DNA of 64,000 nucleotides from Roseibium sp. Sym1 (lineage in GTDB: Bacteria > Pseudomonadota > Alphaproteobacteria > Rhizobiales > Stappiaceae): the NCBI RefSeq assembly GCF_027359675.1, contig NZ_CP114786.1:4624501-4688500 (forward strand), written 5' to 3'. The position numbers were made by a program, and so were the translations under genes. Shown one piece after another: positions 1 through 9,039 of the stretch (the stretch's first letter is position 1; each line of letters opens with the position of its first letter). The notes beneath the pieces were generated by a model, which made no database searches, was not told the DNA's origin, and worked only from the letters and a program-made list of their open reading frames with translations.

Positions 1-153
1 GAGACACCGCTTTCGCTGAGGTTGGCCGCCGCCGGGGTCGGCTTTGCCGCATTTCTGCTCTCGAAGCAGCGGGTCATTGTCGGCGTTCTGGCTGCGGAAG
101 CGTTTCTCATCGCCGGCTGGTTTGGCCTCAACGCTCTCTCGGGTCTCGGCTGA
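1..153 (+). CDS. C-terminal end of a small membrane protein, possibly AzlD-like (partial)
   Basis: An open frame enters at base 1 and ends at TGA 151-153, leaving about 50 C-terminal residues. They form two hydrophobic segments separated by a short basic stretch (LLSKQRVIVGVL), typical of the end of a small polytopic inner-membrane protein. The spacing and the basic loop resemble the C-terminus of AzlD, the small subunit of AzlCD branched-chain amino acid exporters, but no signature survives in this fragment. The family call is therefore a guess; the membrane location is better supported. Confidence 0.4.
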   Translation, partial: ETPLSLRLAAAGVGFAAFLLSKQRVIVGVLAAEAFLIAGWFGLNALSGLG

Positions 154-381
154 CTTCTGCAGCCCTCGTGGTTCGTGACCTGTCTGGGCAGCTTCCGCGG
201 CACACCAGCACGCCCCCCTTGAGCCCGGTCAGCAGCAAGACGTTGGGCGCATGTCGTGGCAAAACGCGACTGACGTCTCCGGGTCCGGATCGTCGACGGA
301 TCGAGACAGCCTGTGGCTGCGGCAAACGGGATGCGGTAAGTTGTCGGAAAGGGAACCGCAATCCTGCGTAAGGAGAGGACA

Positions 382-1032
382 ATGGCCGACCAGGTGGAAC
401 TGTTCTACGCGCCGCAAACAAGGGCAACCGGTGTACGTGTCCTTCTGGAGGAACTCGGCGCGCCCTACAAACTCAACGTCTTGAATTTCAAGCTGGGCGA
501 AAACAGGCGCCCGGATTACCTCGCCGTCAATCCGGCGGGGAAAGTGCCGGCACTGCGTCACGGTCCGGCGGTGATCACCGAACAGGTGGCGATCTATCTC
601 TATCTTGCCGATCTCTTTCCGGACAACGGACTGACACCCTCGTTGAACGATCCGCTTCGCGGCCCGTACCTGCGCTGGTTTGTCCATATGGCTTCCTGTT
701 TCGAACCGGCGCTGGTTGACCGGGCGCTGAAACGCGAGGAACCGCCGCAATCCATGTCGCCCTACGGCAGCTTCGACACGGTGATGGAGAACATGCGCGC
801 GCAGCTTGCCTCCGGCCCCTTTGTGCTCGGCGCGCGGATGACCGCGGTCGACGTTCTCTGGGGCATGGGCCTCAGGTGGGGCATGGCCTTCGGCATCGTG
901 CCGGAACTGGAGGAGTTCAAGGCCTATACGGACCGGTTCATGGAACGGCCGGCCGTGGTGAAAGTGCTTCAGGAAGACCAGAACATGGCCAAGGAGCAGG
1001 AAGACGCCGCCATTCATGCCGGTGTTGCCTGA
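382..1032 (+). CDS. Glutathione S-transferase family protein
   Basis: 216 residues, the usual length of a cytosolic GST. Residues 1-80 form a thioredoxin-like domain that includes NPAGKVPAL (50-58), with the cis-proline of the glutathione site, and TEQ (66-68), the position that normally holds the glutathione gamma-glutamyl group. Residues 90-205 fit the all-helical C-terminal domain. It probably conjugates glutathione to electrophiles or acts as a thiol-dependent isomerase; the substrate cannot be read from sequence. ATG 382 has the purine-rich stretch aggagagg about 4 bases upstream. It appears monocistronic, with 166 bases before the next gene. Confidence 0.88.
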   Translation: MADQVELFYAPQTRATGVRVLLEELGAPYKLNVLNFKLGENRRPDYLAVNPAGKVPALRHGPAVITEQVAIYLYLADLFPDNGLTPSLNDPLRGPYLRWFVHMASCFEPALVDRALKREEPPQSMSPYGSFDTVMENMRAQLASGPFVLGARMTAVDVLWGMGLRWGMAFGIVPELEEFKAYTDRFMERPAVVKVLQEDQNMAKEQEDAAIHAGVA

Positions 1033-1198
1033 CACCCGGGCGGCGAGCAATTTTTGCGCCCATTTCGGCGAAAAGACGTTTTTAGAGCAGAAAACTTCGA
1101 ATGGAGCACCCTTGAAAGTTCTGACAATCCCACAAAATCGGACTTGAACACCAATACGACGCTAGAGGGCAGACATCGACAGGAGAGGTAATTCAACC

Positions 1199-2812
1199 AT
1201 GACCGGAAAATCCAGGAACAAGGACATGCTGGACCGCCTGGCACGGGCGGCACAGTCAGGTGGCATTTCACGCCGGGATTTCCTGAACTATTCCATGGCG
1301 GCCGGGGTCACGGCATCGGCCGCGACGGGCCTTTGGACAACGAGCGCCAAGGCACAGCCCAAGCAGGGCGGCACGTTCAAGGTGGGGATCCACGACGGCA
1401 ACACCTCAGACACCCACGATCCGGGAACCTATCTGACGATCGCCATGATCGTGCTGGCGCACACGCACCGAAGCTACCTCACCTTGATCGAACCGGACGG
1501 GTCGCTCGGACCCGACATTGCCACCGAATGGTCGGCCAACGCGGATGCCACGGAATGGACCTTCAAGCTGAACGAGAATGTCAGCTTCCACTCCGGCAGG
1601 AAGATGACCGCGGATGATGTCATCGCATCCATGAACCACCATCGCGGCGACAAGACCACGTCGGCCGCCAAGGCTCTGCTGACGGATGTCTCCGATATCG
1701 TCAAGGACGGGGACCACACGGTGGTCTTCAAGCTGTCTTCCGGCAACGCGGACCTTCCCTGGCTGATGACCGATTACCACCTGGCGATCTGTCCGGCGAA
1801 TGACGACGGCACGATTGACTGGCAGTCCGGCGACGGCACCGGCCCCTACAAGATTGACGACGGCGAGTTCGGGGTCCGCTTCGCCCTGACACGTCATGAC
1901 GGCTGGCATCTGGACGGGGCTCATTTCGACGGGGTCGAGCTGATCATCCTCGCCGACCCGAACGCGCGCCAGACAGCGCTTGTGACGGGGGATGTCGACG
2001 CGGTGTCGCTGATCGACCTGAAGACCATGGGACTGCTGCAGCGCAATCCGAGCCTGGTCATCGACAACGTGCCGTCCGCTTCGACGATCACGATGCCGAT
2101 GTTCTGCGACACGGCGCCGTTCGACAACAAGGACGTGCGCAACGCGCTGAAGCTGGCCATGAACCGCGACGAGATCATCCAGAAGATCGCGTTCGGGGCG
2201 GCGACCAAGGCGAACGACTTCCACCATTCGCCGGCCATGCCGTACTGGCCCGATGACATTCCCCAGCACGACTATGATCCGGACCAGGCCAGGTCCCTGC
2301 TGAAGAAGGCGGGCGCGGAAGGCCTGTCCATCAACATTTCCTCGGCAGAGTCGATCTATTCCGGCGCGGTCGACCTGTGCGTGCTCTATGCGGAGCACGC
2401 CAAGGCGGCGGGCATCAACCTCAACGTGGTGCGGGAGCCCAATGACGGCTACTACTCGGATGTCTGGCTGAAAAAACCGTTCTGCGTGGTTGCCTGGGGT
2501 GCGCGCCCGACGCCGGACGTGATGTATTCGCTCGCCTACAAGGACGATGCCGCCTGGAACGAGAGCCGCTGGAAAAATCCGCGCTTCAACGAATTGCTGC
2601 TGATGGCCAAGGCGGAACTGGACGACGCCAAACGGGCAGAGATGTACCGTGAAATGGCGCTCCTGGCCCATGATGACGGCGGCACGATCATCCCGTTCTT
2701 CCGAAACTTCGTCTATGCCCGCCGCAGCAACGTTCAGCATGGCGAACAGCTGGCAGCGAGCTGGGAGCTTGACGGCGCCCGTGCCTGCAGCCGCTGGTGG
2801 TTCGACGGCTGA
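1199..2812 (+). CDS. ABC transporter substrate-binding protein, peptide/nickel class (SBP_bac_5), Tat-exported
   Basis: 537 residues, typical of periplasmic oligopeptide-type binding proteins (COG0747 class). Residues 24-29 read SRRDFL, a twin-arginine motif, followed by a hydrophobic stretch and a likely cleavage after AKA (50-52), so the protein should be folded before export. Family-typical segments include the early LTLIEPDG-like region, TEWTFKLNENVSFHSGR and ADDV. It should bind a peptide or other amphipathic solute for an ABC importer. No permease or ATPase lies beside it: a strong terminator follows directly and the next gene is on the other strand. It is thus an orphan binding protein in this window. 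Start ATG 1199 follows an aggagagg ribosome-binding site. Confidence 0.9.
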   Translation: MTGKSRNKDMLDRLARAAQSGGISRRDFLNYSMAAGVTASAATGLWTTSAKAQPKQGGTFKVGIHDGNTSDTHDPGTYLTIAMIVLAHTHRSYLTLIEPDGSLGPDIATEWSANADATEWTFKLNENVSFHSGRKMTADDVIASMNHHRGDKTTSAAKALLTDVSDIVKDGDHTVVFKLSSGNADLPWLMTDYHLAICPANDDGTIDWQSGDGTGPYKIDDGEFGVRFALTRHDGWHLDGAHFDGVELIILADPNARQTALVTGDVDAVSLIDLKTMGLLQRNPSLVIDNVPSASTITMPMFCDTAPFDNKDVRNALKLAMNRDEIIQKIAFGAATKANDFHHSPAMPYWPDDIPQHDYDPDQARSLLKKAGAEGLSINISSAESIYSGAVDLCVLYAEHAKAAGINLNVVREPNDGYYSDVWLKKPFCVVAWGARPTPDVMYSLAYKDDAAWNESRWKNPRFNELLLMAKAELDDAKRAEMYREMALLAHDDGGTIIPFFRNFVYARRSNVQHGEQLAASWELDGARACSRWWFDG

Positions 2813-2833
2813 TCATCCAGGCGGGAAAACCAG

Positions 2834-2867
2834 GCCGCGCCCGCCTTGCCGCGGGCGCGGCTTTTTT
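2834..2867 (+). terminator. Rho-independent terminator after the binding-protein gene
   Basis: A perfect 11-bp GC-rich stem (2834-2844 with 2851-2861) and a 6-base loop are followed by six T. It lies 21 bases after the stop of the substrate-binding protein and just before the 3' end of the converging HIT gene. Confidence 0.92.
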
Positions 2868-2868
2868 G

Positions 2869-3297
2869 TCAGGTGAGAACCGCGCGGATCTTTTCCGCCT
2901 GGCCGGCGAGCAGGTCGTTGTCGGCCATCGCGCCGGTATGCGGCTTCAGCGACACGCCTTCAAAGCGTGGAATGACATGTACATGGGTGTGAAACACCAC
3001 CTGGCCACCGGCCGGTTCGGAGAACTGCTGGATCGTGGTGCCGTCCGCGCCGAAGGCCTTGACCACTGCACCTGCCATCTTCTGCACGGTTGCCATCACC
3101 GCATTGAGATCGTCGGTCGCAATGTCGAAAATGTTGCGCGAGGGCGCCTTCGGGATCACCAGGATGTGGCCGTCGCCGCGGGGCATGATGTCCATGATCA
3201 CCAGGGTCTTGTCGTCTTCGAAAACCTTGTGGCTCGGCAGTTCGCCGCGCAGGATCTTGGCAAAGACGTTTTGGTCGTCATAGGCGGGCGTGGACAT
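2869..3297 (-). CDS. HIT (histidine triad) family nucleotide-binding protein
   Basis: 142 residues from ATG 3297 (MSTPAYDDQ). The open frame extends to 3375, but the added residues are basic and unlike the family, so the shorter start is chosen. Residues 103-107 read HTHVH followed by VIP, the histidine triad of HIT hydrolases; the middle His is the nucleophile attacking nucleoside phosphoramidates or similar adenylated substrates. NVFAKILRGELP near residues 10-21 and the D..P...GH segment (36-44) are typical of HinT-like cytosolic enzymes. It converges on the upstream binding-protein gene across a terminator and seems monocistronic. Confidence 0.93.
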   Translation of the reverse strand: MSTPAYDDQNVFAKILRGELPSHKVFEDDKTLVIMDIMPRGDGHILVIPKAPSRNIFDIATDDLNAVMATVQKMAGAVVKAFGADGTTIQQFSEPAGGQVVFHTHVHVIPRFEGVSLKPHTGAMADNDLLAGQAEKIRAVLT

Positions 3298-3433
3298 GGT
3301 CTGAACTTCCTGTGAGATGAAAACAAGGGGCCGCAACGGTCGCTGGCGCGAGACTAATCCGTGAAGTCGTGCCACCGCAAGCCATCCCTTCAGGCAAGCG
3401 GTTCGGGTGCCGAAATGCCGGTGGCAACAAGGA

Positions 3434-3769
3434 TCAGGTGCCGGTTTCGGAGGCAGACGTCAGGGACAGCCCGAGCTCGGAGAGCTTCTGCCGGTCGGGC
3501 TTGTAGAACATCCAGTTGCCGATCCTCTTGCCGCTCACCAGGCCAGCTTCCGACAGTTTCTTCATGTGCGAACTGACGGTCGGCTGGCTCAGGCCGACCT
3601 TGTCCGTGATGAAGCCGACGCAGACGCCGTCATCGACGAGGTCGCCGTCCCGCTGAGGTGGAAAATGGGGCCGGGGATCGAGCAGCCACAAAAGGATCTG
3701 CAGCCGGACGGGGCTCGACAGGGCAGACATGGCCGTGGCGCTTGACTTCACATCTATATTGATATTCAT
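3434..3769 (-). CDS. ArsR-family winged-helix transcriptional regulator
   Basis: 111 residues. SSPVRLQILLWLL (18-30) and the recognition helix SQPTVSSHMKKL (61-72), followed by a LVSGKRIGNWMFY wing, are typical of ArsR repressors. The classical metal-site cysteine pair of the recognition helix is absent and only one Cys occurs (residue 50), so it probably senses something other than arsenic or zinc. It is divergent from the PLP decarboxylase gene at 3809, with only 39 bases between start codons, so it very likely controls that gene and itself from the shared region. Confidence 0.88.
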   Translation of the reverse strand: MNINIDVKSSATAMSALSSPVRLQILLWLLDPRPHFPPQRDGDLVDDGVCVGFITDKVGLSQPTVSSHMKKLSEAGLVSGKRIGNWMFYKPDRQKLSELGLSLTSASETGT

Positions 3770-3779
3770 CTATATAGAT
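3768..3779. promoter_or_regulatory. Probable ArsR operator (12-bp perfect palindrome)
   Basis: The palindrome atctatatagat lies in the 39-bp divergent spacer and touches the arsR start codon. A related half, atctatatt, begins at 3752. AT-rich dyads of this kind next to the regulator's own gene are typical ArsR binding sites. Binding by this protein is inferred from position only. Confidence 0.5.
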
Positions 3780-3808
3780 ACTCTTCAATATGGATTGGCG
3801 AACAGACC

Positions 3809-5176
3809 ATGCAAACTAGCCTTCTTGATCTTCAGGCGGAAGCCTTTTCCAGCGGGGCGGATCGCGGCGCACGCTATCTCAGAACGCTCAAGGAACGCCA
3901 GGTCAATCCGGATGTCCACCGTCTTGGTGCCCTGGCTCCGGATCTTCCGGACAACGGCCTCGACGTGGAAGCCATCCTGGATCTTATGGAGACGGTTGGC
4001 GGGGAGGGCACGGTCGCGTCCGCCGCAGGCCGCTATTTCGGTTATGTGATCGGCGGCGCGTTGCCGGCGGCCTCGGCCGCCCGCGCCTTGCTGTCCGCCT
4101 GGGACCAGACTGCCGATGATCTTACCGGACCGTCCGTGATCCGGATGGAGGAGGCTGCGATTTCCTGGATCAGGGATCTTCTGGCCCTGCCTGCGGAAAC
4201 GGACGGGGCATTTACCACCGGGGCGACCATGGCCAACATGACGTTGCTGGTGACGGCCCGCGACGCGTTGCTGGCCCGGCTCGGACATCAACGGGGGGAC
4301 GGTCTCTTCGGGGCTCCGAAACTGCGCATCGTCGCCAGCGCGGAAATTCATGCAACCGTGCTGAAATCCGTGCGCATGGCGGGACTTGGCACGAAGGACA
4401 TAGAATGGGTACCAACCGATGAGGAAGGGCGGATGCGCGCCGACAGCCTGCCCGAGCTTGACGAACGCACGCTGGTTCTTGCCCAGGCCGGCAATGTCTG
4501 CACGGGGGCCTTCGATCCCTTTGACGAACTGGGTGAGCGGTGCCGTCAGGCCGGCGCCTGGCTGCATGTCGACGGCGCGTTCGGCCTGTGGGCCCGCACC
4601 AGCCCGTCCCTGAACGTGGCATTGTCCGGACTGGAGAAGGCAGACAGCTGGGTCGTCGACAGCCACAAGACCCTCAACACCCCCTATGATTCCGGGCTGG
4701 CGATGTGCCGTCACCCGGAAGAGATGCAGGCGTCGATGGCGATCGGGGCCGCCTATCTGCCGGAAACCGCGGCCAACCCGGCCATGCGGGCGCCGGAATT
4801 CAGCCGGTCTGCCCGCGGGGCCGAAACCTGGGCCGCGCTGCTGTCGCTGGGACGCACGGGCGTGGCGGAGATGGTTGACCGGTTCCACGGGCATGCCGTG
4901 CGGATTGCGCGAGACCTGCGCGGTCTCGGCTTCGAGGTTCCGCATCAGGTGCATTTCAACCAGGTATTCGCGACCCTCCCGGACGATGAGGAGGCCTGTG
5001 CCCGGATCGCGGAACATGTCCAGTCTTCCGGGGAGGCCTGGTTCGGCCAGGCCTCCTGGAAGGGCAGGAAAGGCTTTCGCATCAGCGTGTCGAACTGGTC
5101 GACCCGTCAGGACGATGTCGACAGGCTCGTTGCGGCGGTGGAAAGAGCGAAGGACGAGGTGGCCGTTCCCGCTTGA
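3809..5176 (+). CDS. PLP-dependent decarboxylase (group II, GAD/DABA/aromatic amino acid type)
   Basis: 455 residues with the fold-type I decarboxylase pattern: TTGATMANM (136-144) for phosphate binding, HVDGAFG (253-259) whose Asp contacts the PLP ring nitrogen, and DSHKTLNTPYDSG with Lys287 as the expected Schiff-base lysine. It should decarboxylate an amino acid, or less likely carry out another PLP reaction such as C-C lyase chemistry; the substrate is not evident. It is divergent from the ArsR gene, whose operator lies just upstream. The upstream ribosome-binding site is weak. A 15-bp hairpin follows the gene. Confidence 0.85.
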   Translation: MQTSLLDLQAEAFSSGADRGARYLRTLKERQVNPDVHRLGALAPDLPDNGLDVEAILDLMETVGGEGTVASAAGRYFGYVIGGALPAASAARALLSAWDQTADDLTGPSVIRMEEAAISWIRDLLALPAETDGAFTTGATMANMTLLVTARDALLARLGHQRGDGLFGAPKLRIVASAEIHATVLKSVRMAGLGTKDIEWVPTDEEGRMRADSLPELDERTLVLAQAGNVCTGAFDPFDELGERCRQAGAWLHVDGAFGLWARTSPSLNVALSGLEKADSWVVDSHKTLNTPYDSGLAMCRHPEEMQASMAIGAAYLPETAANPAMRAPEFSRSARGAETWAALLSLGRTGVAEMVDRFHGHAVRIARDLRGLGFEVPHQVHFNQVFATLPDDEEACARIAEHVQSSGEAWFGQASWKGRKGFRISVSNWSTRQDDVDRLVAAVERAKDEVAVPA

Positions 5177-5202
5177 CGGAGAAACGTGCCCCCGCAAGTG
5201 TC

Positions 5203-5235
5203 CCCCGTCCCGGACATGGCATGTCCGGGACGGGG
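5203..5235. terminator. Strong hairpin between convergent genes, possible bidirectional terminator
   Basis: A perfect 15-bp stem (5203-5217 with 5221-5235) has a three-base loop. It sits between the decarboxylase stop (5176) and the 3' end of the Aas-type gene (5242). There is no T-tract on either strand, so termination efficiency is uncertain. Confidence 0.6.
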
Positions 5236-5241
5236 ACTTGA

Positions 5242-8200
5242 TCAGGCGGCGCTCTTCACGCCAGCGCCCTGTTCGACCAGCCGGTTGATGCCGGCAAAGT
5301 CGAGTTTGCCGGATCCAAGAACCGGTACGCCTTCGACGACACGGACTTCGGCGGGGATCATCAGGTCCTGGGCACCGCGTTCCTTGGCCCCTGCCACAAA
5401 GGCGGCACGGTCGGCCTCGGGGTTCTCTGTGATCAGCACGAGCTTTTCGCCCTTGCGGTCGTCCTTGATCGCGGCCACGGCAGACAGGTGTTCCGGCCAG
5501 ATCTGCCCGGCCAGTGCCTCGACGGCCGCGAGGGACACCATCTCGCCTCCGATCTTGGCGAACCGCTTGGCCCGGCCCTTGATGACGAGATAGCCCTCGG
5601 CATCGATCTCGACGATGTCGCCCGTGTCGTGCCAGCCATCGACGAGCGGTGCGACGACGCCAGGATTGTCCTCGGTCAGATAGCCGACCATCACGTTGGG
5701 ACCGGAGACGAACAGGCGGCCGCCGCCTTCGACGCCGGGCACCGGCTCCAGTCGGGCCTCCATTCCGGGCATCAGTTGTCCAACGGTTCCCGGCTTGTTG
5801 AACATCGGTGTGTTCAGGGCAATCACGGGGGCCGTTTCGGTGACGCCGTAGCCTTCCAGGACGCGCAGACCGAACTTTTCCATGTAGGTTTCCCGGGTTG
5901 ACGGCTTGACCGGTTCGGCACCGGCAAAACAGTAGCGCAGGGACCGGAAGTCATAGGCATGCGCCGTGCGCGCATAGCCGTTCAGGAACGTGTCCGTGCC
6001 GAACAGGATGGTGGCGTTGGAGGCGTAGATCAACTCCGGCACGATCCTGTAATGCAGCGGCGAGGGATAGAGATAGACCGGAACGCCGGAGGTCAGCGGC
6101 AGGATGGTCCCGGCCGTCAGGCCGAAGGAATGGAACATCGGCAGGACGTTGAACACCTTGTCCGAAGGCGTGAAATCTATCCGGGCTGCGGCCTGTGCGG
6201 CATTGGCCAGAATGTTCCTGTGGGTCAGCACCACCCCCTTGGGCTTGCCCTCGGATCCGGAGGTGAACAGGATCACCGCAGTGTCCTCGGCCTCTTGGGG
6301 GACCAGCGGGCGGGTACGGGTCGCCAGGCCGCGCAATTTGTCCAACAGGCCGATTTCGGTGCGCACCTCGTCCAGCCAGACGATGCGGACATGATCTTTC
6401 AACCCGTCGACCAGTTGCTCCAGCCTGGCCTGCTTGATGAAGGCCCGTGACGAGAATACCGTTTTGACCTTGGCTGCCCGGCAAGCCGACAGGATGTTCT
6501 CCTGGCCGGCGGTGAAATTGAGCATTGCGGGCACCTTGCCGGCAGACATGGTGGCCAGAAAGGCGACGGCCGCACCATTGGCATTCGGCAACAGGAGGCC
6601 GATCGTCTCCTCGCCCTTCGTCCGCCTGCGGATCGTGCGGGCAAGAACAGCCACACCGGTCAGCAGCTTGCCGTAGCTGAGCGTGCCGGCCACCGGGTCT
6701 TCCAGGGCTGTTGTCGAATTGCCGCGGTCACGGGCGGTCGCGATGACCTGTTCCAGAATGGTCCGGTTGCTTTCCAGGCTGGTTCTGAACATCAAGTCCG
6801 ACATGGTCTTGTAGAGTTTGGCACCGGCGGCGGCACGCCGTTTGCGGCCTTTCAGATCGTCGGGCAGGCTGAGTTTTCTCGGTTCCATGATGGTCACCTT
6901 CACTTTCGGAAACAAGTTTTTTCGGATCTGACCGGACTTCAGGTAGGAAAACGGCGTGCGTTCCAGTCCGTCGATGCGGACAGGCACGATCATCGCGCCG
7001 GTCTTGTCGGCGACCATGGCGGCACCGTCATAGATCTTCATCAGGCTGCCTGTGACCGTCAGGCGGCCTTCGGGGAAAATCACCATGGGTTCGCCGGAAC
7101 TGACCACCCTGATCAGCGTGCGCGTGGCCATCGGCTTGGCCGGGTTGATCGGCAGGGCGTTGGCGATGCGCAGGAAGGGTTTCACCCACCAGCGCTGGGC
7201 AATGCCGTGGTCCACCGCGAAGGTGGGTGCCTTGTCGGTCAGCGTCAGGGCAAGGCCGGCATCAAGGAGACTGACATGGTTCAGGGCCAGGATCGGTGCT
7301 TCACCGGCCTTCTCCAGGTTTTCAAGCCCCCGGACCTCCATGCGGAACACCGCGCGGTAGATGATGGAGACCAGATCCCTGAGCGGGCTGGTCGGCAGGA
7401 ACTTCAGCATTGCCGTGCAGGCAAGGGCATTCAACACGGCCAGGGCCGCCAGGATGGCCGGTGTGGAAACGCCGACCTTCTGTGCCCCGGCAAGGGCGAG
7501 GCCGCCAAGGGTCATCAAGGCTGCTCCAAGCGCATTGGTCGCGGCCAGGCGCCGGGCACGAACCTTCGGGTCGGCCCAGGTCTGCAGGGCGGTAAAGGTC
7601 GGCACCGCCAGCAGGCCGCCGGAAATCGCGAGACCGGCCATGTCGATGCTCAGGCGCAGGACGCCCTCCCGGGCGAGAAATTCGGTCAGCGATCCTGTCG
7701 GCGTGAAGGTTTCAAGGCCGGCCACGAGAAAAGCCGCGTCAAGACAGAACAAGGCCATCAGGGCGGTTGCCACCGGGGCCGGCAGCAACACGACCCGTCC
7801 GGCGGACAGCCAGGCAGCCAGGGCCGAACCGATCCCGATCGAGACGGCGAAGACGGTCAGGAACCAGGTCACCGCGGTTTCGTCACCGCCCAGGTGGGTC
7901 TTGACCAGAACCGGCAGGATCGACAGCACCATGGCGCCGACCAGCCAGAACCAGGCATTCATCAGGGCGACGCGAAACAGGCGCCGGTCCGCGGCAAGAT
8001 CCGCCAGGACACGCCACGTTGAGGTGGCTATATTCCAGTCGATCTTGAGATCGGGTGCCGCGGCGGCGGCTGCCGGGATCTGCCGGCTGCAGGCGTAGCA
8101 GGCCAGCGCCAGGGCGATCATGAGCGGTGCGAAGACAAGGGCCGGGGCCTCGGCCGCGAACAGCAGGCCGGCGGAAATGGTACCGCACAAAATCGCCAGA

Positions 8201-8646
8201 AACGTTCCGGCCTCCACCCAGGCATTGGCGCGCGGCAGGTCCGACGGCGCAAGATGATCGGGCAACAGGCCGTATTTGGCCGGGCTGAACAGGGCGGACA
8301 TGGCACCGAACACGAACAGGGCAAGAAACAGAAGAGGCAGCGACCCGAGGCTCATGCCGGCAACCGCAATGACCGCGCCGCCCACCTCCACGCCTTTCGT
8401 GATCCGGGCCAGCCGCGCCTTGTCGTGACGGTCCGCCAACTCGCCGCCGAGCGCGGACAGGAACAGGAAAGGTGCGATGAACACGGCTCCCGCAAGCGCG
8501 ATCAGGGCGCCGGTCTGCGCGGACGCGACCTCAAACAGCATCAGGAACACCAGCGCGTTTTTCAGGAAGTTGTCGTTGAATGCCGACAGGAACTGGGTCC
8601 AGAAAAGCGGGGCAAAGCGCCTGGACGTCATCAGGGTTGTGGACAT
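5242..8646 (-). CDS. aas: MFS lysophospholipid flippase - acyltransferase - acyl-ACP/AMP ligase fusion (Aas type)
   Basis: 1134 residues with three modules. Residues 1 to about 400 are a 12-helix MFS domain like the LplT flippase. A PlsC-type acyltransferase follows, with NHVSLLD (HX4D, about residue 456) and FPEGR (about 525). Last is an AMP-forming ligase with FTSGSEGKPKG (about 797), EGYGVTETAP and HDTGDIVE. The fusion joins flipping of lysophospholipid, activation of a fatty acid and reacylation, that is, phospholipid repair at the inner membrane. ATG 8646 follows a strong site, gaaggagg. It ends a unidirectional set with pspA-like and yiaAB-like genes, 97 bases downstream of the latter, which supports a membrane-maintenance role. 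Confidence 0.92.
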   Translation of the reverse strand: MSTTLMTSRRFAPLFWTQFLSAFNDNFLKNALVFLMLFEVASAQTGALIALAGAVFIAPFLFLSALGGELADRHDKARLARITKGVEVGGAVIAVAGMSLGSLPLLFLALFVFGAMSALFSPAKYGLLPDHLAPSDLPRANAWVEAGTFLAILCGTISAGLLFAAEAPALVFAPLMIALALACYACSRQIPAAAAAAPDLKIDWNIATSTWRVLADLAADRRLFRVALMNAWFWLVGAMVLSILPVLVKTHLGGDETAVTWFLTVFAVSIGIGSALAAWLSAGRVVLLPAPVATALMALFCLDAAFLVAGLETFTPTGSLTEFLAREGVLRLSIDMAGLAISGGLLAVPTFTALQTWADPKVRARRLAATNALGAALMTLGGLALAGAQKVGVSTPAILAALAVLNALACTAMLKFLPTSPLRDLVSIIYRAVFRMEVRGLENLEKAGEAPILALNHVSLLDAGLALTLTDKAPTFAVDHGIAQRWWVKPFLRIANALPINPAKPMATRTLIRVVSSGEPMVIFPEGRLTVTGSLMKIYDGAAMVADKTGAMIVPVRIDGLERTPFSYLKSGQIRKNLFPKVKVTIMEPRKLSLPDDLKGRKRRAAAGAKLYKTMSDLMFRTSLESNRTILEQVIATARDRGNSTTALEDPVAGTLSYGKLLTGVAVLARTIRRRTKGEETIGLLLPNANGAAVAFLATMSAGKVPAMLNFTAGQENILSACRAAKVKTVFSSRAFIKQARLEQLVDGLKDHVRIVWLDEVRTEIGLLDKLRGLATRTRPLVPQEAEDTAVILFTSGSEGKPKGVVLTHRNILANAAQAAARIDFTPSDKVFNVLPMFHSFGLTAGTILPLTSGVPVYLYPSPLHYRIVPELIYASNATILFGTDTFLNGYARTAHAYDFRSLRYCFAGAEPVKPSTRETYMEKFGLRVLEGYGVTETAPVIALNTPMFNKPGTVGQLMPGMEARLEPVPGVEGGGRLFVSGPNVMVGYLTEDNPGVVAPLVDGWHDTGDIVEIDAEGYLVIKGRAKRFAKIGGEMVSLAAVEALAGQIWPEHLSAVAAIKDDRKGEKLVLITENPEADRAAFVAGAKERGAQDLMIPAEVRVVEGVPVLGSGKLDFAGINRLVEQGAGVKSAA

Positions 8647-8743
8647 GCGTTCCTCCTTCGGAGACGCCAGAGGGCGTTCCGTCCGTGTCTTCCGATCCGG
8701 ATCCCGGCAGGGGGCCGGGACCCGTCAATGTCTCGGGGTCAGA

Positions 8744-9025
8744 TCAGACGTTGTCCGACTTGCTGACATCCATCAGCAGCTTTTCGGTCTTGGCGTCTTC
8801 CAGGCGGTTGTAGAACTTGTCCGCCTCGTCGCGGTCCCTGAGTGTCTTCGTCAGGGTTACGGCGGTGTGCACCAGCATGATCGCCGACATGGCGTAGAAG
8901 CCCTTGGCGGAAAAGCTGGCTTCCAGGTTGTAGATGCCGAGCGCCATCATGATGGCGGCGACGCCGAAGCTGGCGGCGGTGAAGAACATCCAGTTGTTGG
9001 AATGCTTGATCGTCGGTTCCTGCAT
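8744..9025 (-). CDS. YiaA/YiaB-family two-helix inner membrane protein
   Basis: 93 residues from ATG 9025, preceded by the site gagaaaggacc. An upstream in-frame TTG at 9043 would overlap the end of the pspA-like gene and is less likely. Two membrane segments (about 13-33 and 42-60) flank a short loop (ASFSAKGFYAM), as in the YiaAB family, and a charged C-terminal tail lies in the cytoplasm. The function of the family is unknown; linkage to PspA-like genes suggests a role at the stressed inner membrane. Confidence 0.82.
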   Translation of the reverse strand: MQEPTIKHSNNWMFFTAASFGVAAIMMALGIYNLEASFSAKGFYAMSAIMLVHTAVTLTKTLRDRDEADKFYNRLEDAKTEKLLMDVSKSDNV

Positions 9026-9039
9026 GGGATGGTCCTTTC

